13,161 bases of DNA from an uncultured Lachnospiraceae bacterium (GTDB lineage Bacteria > Bacillota > Clostridia > Lachnospirales > Lachnospiraceae): positions 1-13,161 of the forward strand of contig CALWEE010000024.1 in assembly GCA_944376975.1 (NCBI GenBank), in the 5' to 3' direction. Of the stretch, positions 12,684 to 13,161 are shown one piece after another. Every line of letters begins with the position of its first letter. Positions within the stretch are counted from its first letter, which is position 1. A program made the position numbers and the translations under genes. The notes under the pieces were generated by a model. That model saw nothing but the letters and a program-made list of their open reading frames with translations, ran no database searches and had not been told where the DNA came from.

Positions 12684-13161
12684 TTATTTCAGGAGATCTT
12701 CGCCTACGGTGACGATATCGCCGGCGCCCATGGTGATCACCAGATCGCCGGGGACGCACTGCTTGCGGATAAACGCCTCGATCGCGTCAAAAGACGGGAA
12801 GTAATCGGCCGGAACGTCCAGTTTTTTAAGTTCGGCCAGAAGGTCTTTGGAGTGGATCATGCCGGTATCCGGTTCGCGGGCCGCGTAAATATCGGCCAGC
12901 ACCACATGGTCCGCCAGGGACAGCGCCTTCGCGAAATCGGTGAGGAACGCCTGCGTGCGGGTGTAGGTGTGGGGCTGGAAGACGCACCAGATCTTCCGGT
13001 GCGGACAGTTGGCCGCCGCTTTCAGGGTGGCCGCGATCTCGGTGGGATGATGGGCGTAGTCGTCGATGATGGTGACGCCGTTTATCTCGCCTTTATTCTC
13101 GAACCGGCGGTCGGTGCCGGTAAAAGCGGCCAGGCCCCTGCGTATATCTTCCATAGATATA
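12684..13161 (-). CDS. murC: UDP-N-acetylmuramate--L-alanine ligase, C-terminal part
   Basis: MurC adds L-alanine to UDP-MurNAc with ATP, the first peptide step of peptidoglycan synthesis in the cytoplasm. Only the C-terminal third is in the window; the reading frame stays open to the right edge, so the gene is cut by the window, not broken. The methionine at 13154 is internal: the frame reads I-S-M-EDIRRGLAAFTGTDRRFE across it, a conserved MurC stretch. Other family marks are DDYAHHPTEI in the glutamate-ligase C-terminal domain, FQPHTYTRT, and GAGDI close to the end. It ends in TAA and is followed by an intrinsic terminator. Confidence 0.95.
   Translation of the reverse strand, partial: ISMEDIRRGLAAFTGTDRRFENKGEINGVTIIDDYAHHPTEIAATLKAAANCPHRKIWCVFQPHTYTRTQAFLTDFAKALSLADHVVLADIYAAREPDTGMIHSKDLLAELKKLDVPADYFPSFDAIEAFIRKQCVPGDLVITMGAGDIVTVGEDLLK

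Noticed and set aside
12514..12804. 96-codon open frame on the + strand across the DnaA boxes and murC end
   Set aside because: It crosses the murC terminator and the conserved C-terminal end of murC on the other strand, and has no family resemblance.

Overview
The window looks like chromosomal DNA of a Clostridia (Firmicutes) bacterium, most likely a Lachnospiraceae-type gut anaerobe with moderately high GC. The reasons are the gene set murC / DnaD-like / DnaC-DnaI-like / long-form PRPP synthetase, strong GGAGG-type ribosome-binding sites, frequent GTG and TTG starts, and lipoproteins and ABC subunits of clostridial style. No tRNA, rRNA, CRISPR array, transposase or integrase was seen.

Left part (1-8107, all + strand): a densely packed accessory locus of eleven genes encoding membrane and exported proteins around one ABC ATPase. 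Five protein families occur twice, so the locus looks like a modular, partly duplicated cassette: permease type B (75-869 and 7274-8107), permease type A (973-1803 and 4592-5422), a membrane-anchored exported beta-rich protein D (1815-2375 and 6097-6642), a third small polytopic membrane protein M (2384-3034 and 6661-7296), and a lipoprotein L (3047-3841 and 3834-4595). The only ATPase (F, 5435-6100) has a glutamate where most ABC ATPases have the Q-loop glutamine. That is a hallmark of the LanF/BcrA group, which works in self-protection against lantibiotics and bacitracin. Gene order is B | A-D-M | L-L-A-F-D-M-B, so the second unit is complete and the first lacks an ATPase. From 973 to 8107 no gap exceeds 18 bases and many genes overlap, which suggests one operon. 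A palindrome abutting an extended -10 lies just upstream, at 915-941. The most economical hypothesis is an envelope-stress or antimicrobial-peptide sensing, immunity or export machine with several alternative permeases and two LanI-like lipoproteins. Its substrate cannot be read from the sequence, and no peptide precursor or two-component system lies in the window.

Right part (8118-13161, all - strand): conserved housekeeping genes converge on the accessory locus. Reading leftwards from the right edge these are the C-terminal part of murC (peptidoglycan), a DnaD-like primosome protein coupled to a DnaC/DnaI-like helicase loader, a long-form ribose-phosphate pyrophosphokinase (prs) with its own near-consensus promoter and a structured leader, and a GNAT acetyltransferase. 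Clear intrinsic terminators follow murC and prs.

The 409-base gap between dnaD and murC (12275-12683) holds no gene. It contains two clusters of DnaA boxes: a contiguous triplet and a doublet plus further boxes, with four perfect 9-mers. They lie upstream of a good promoter for the dnaD-dnaC operon. This suggests direct control of helicase-loader genes by the replication initiator, or a DnaA-titrating site. An actual origin is less likely because murC and dnaD both point the same way across it.
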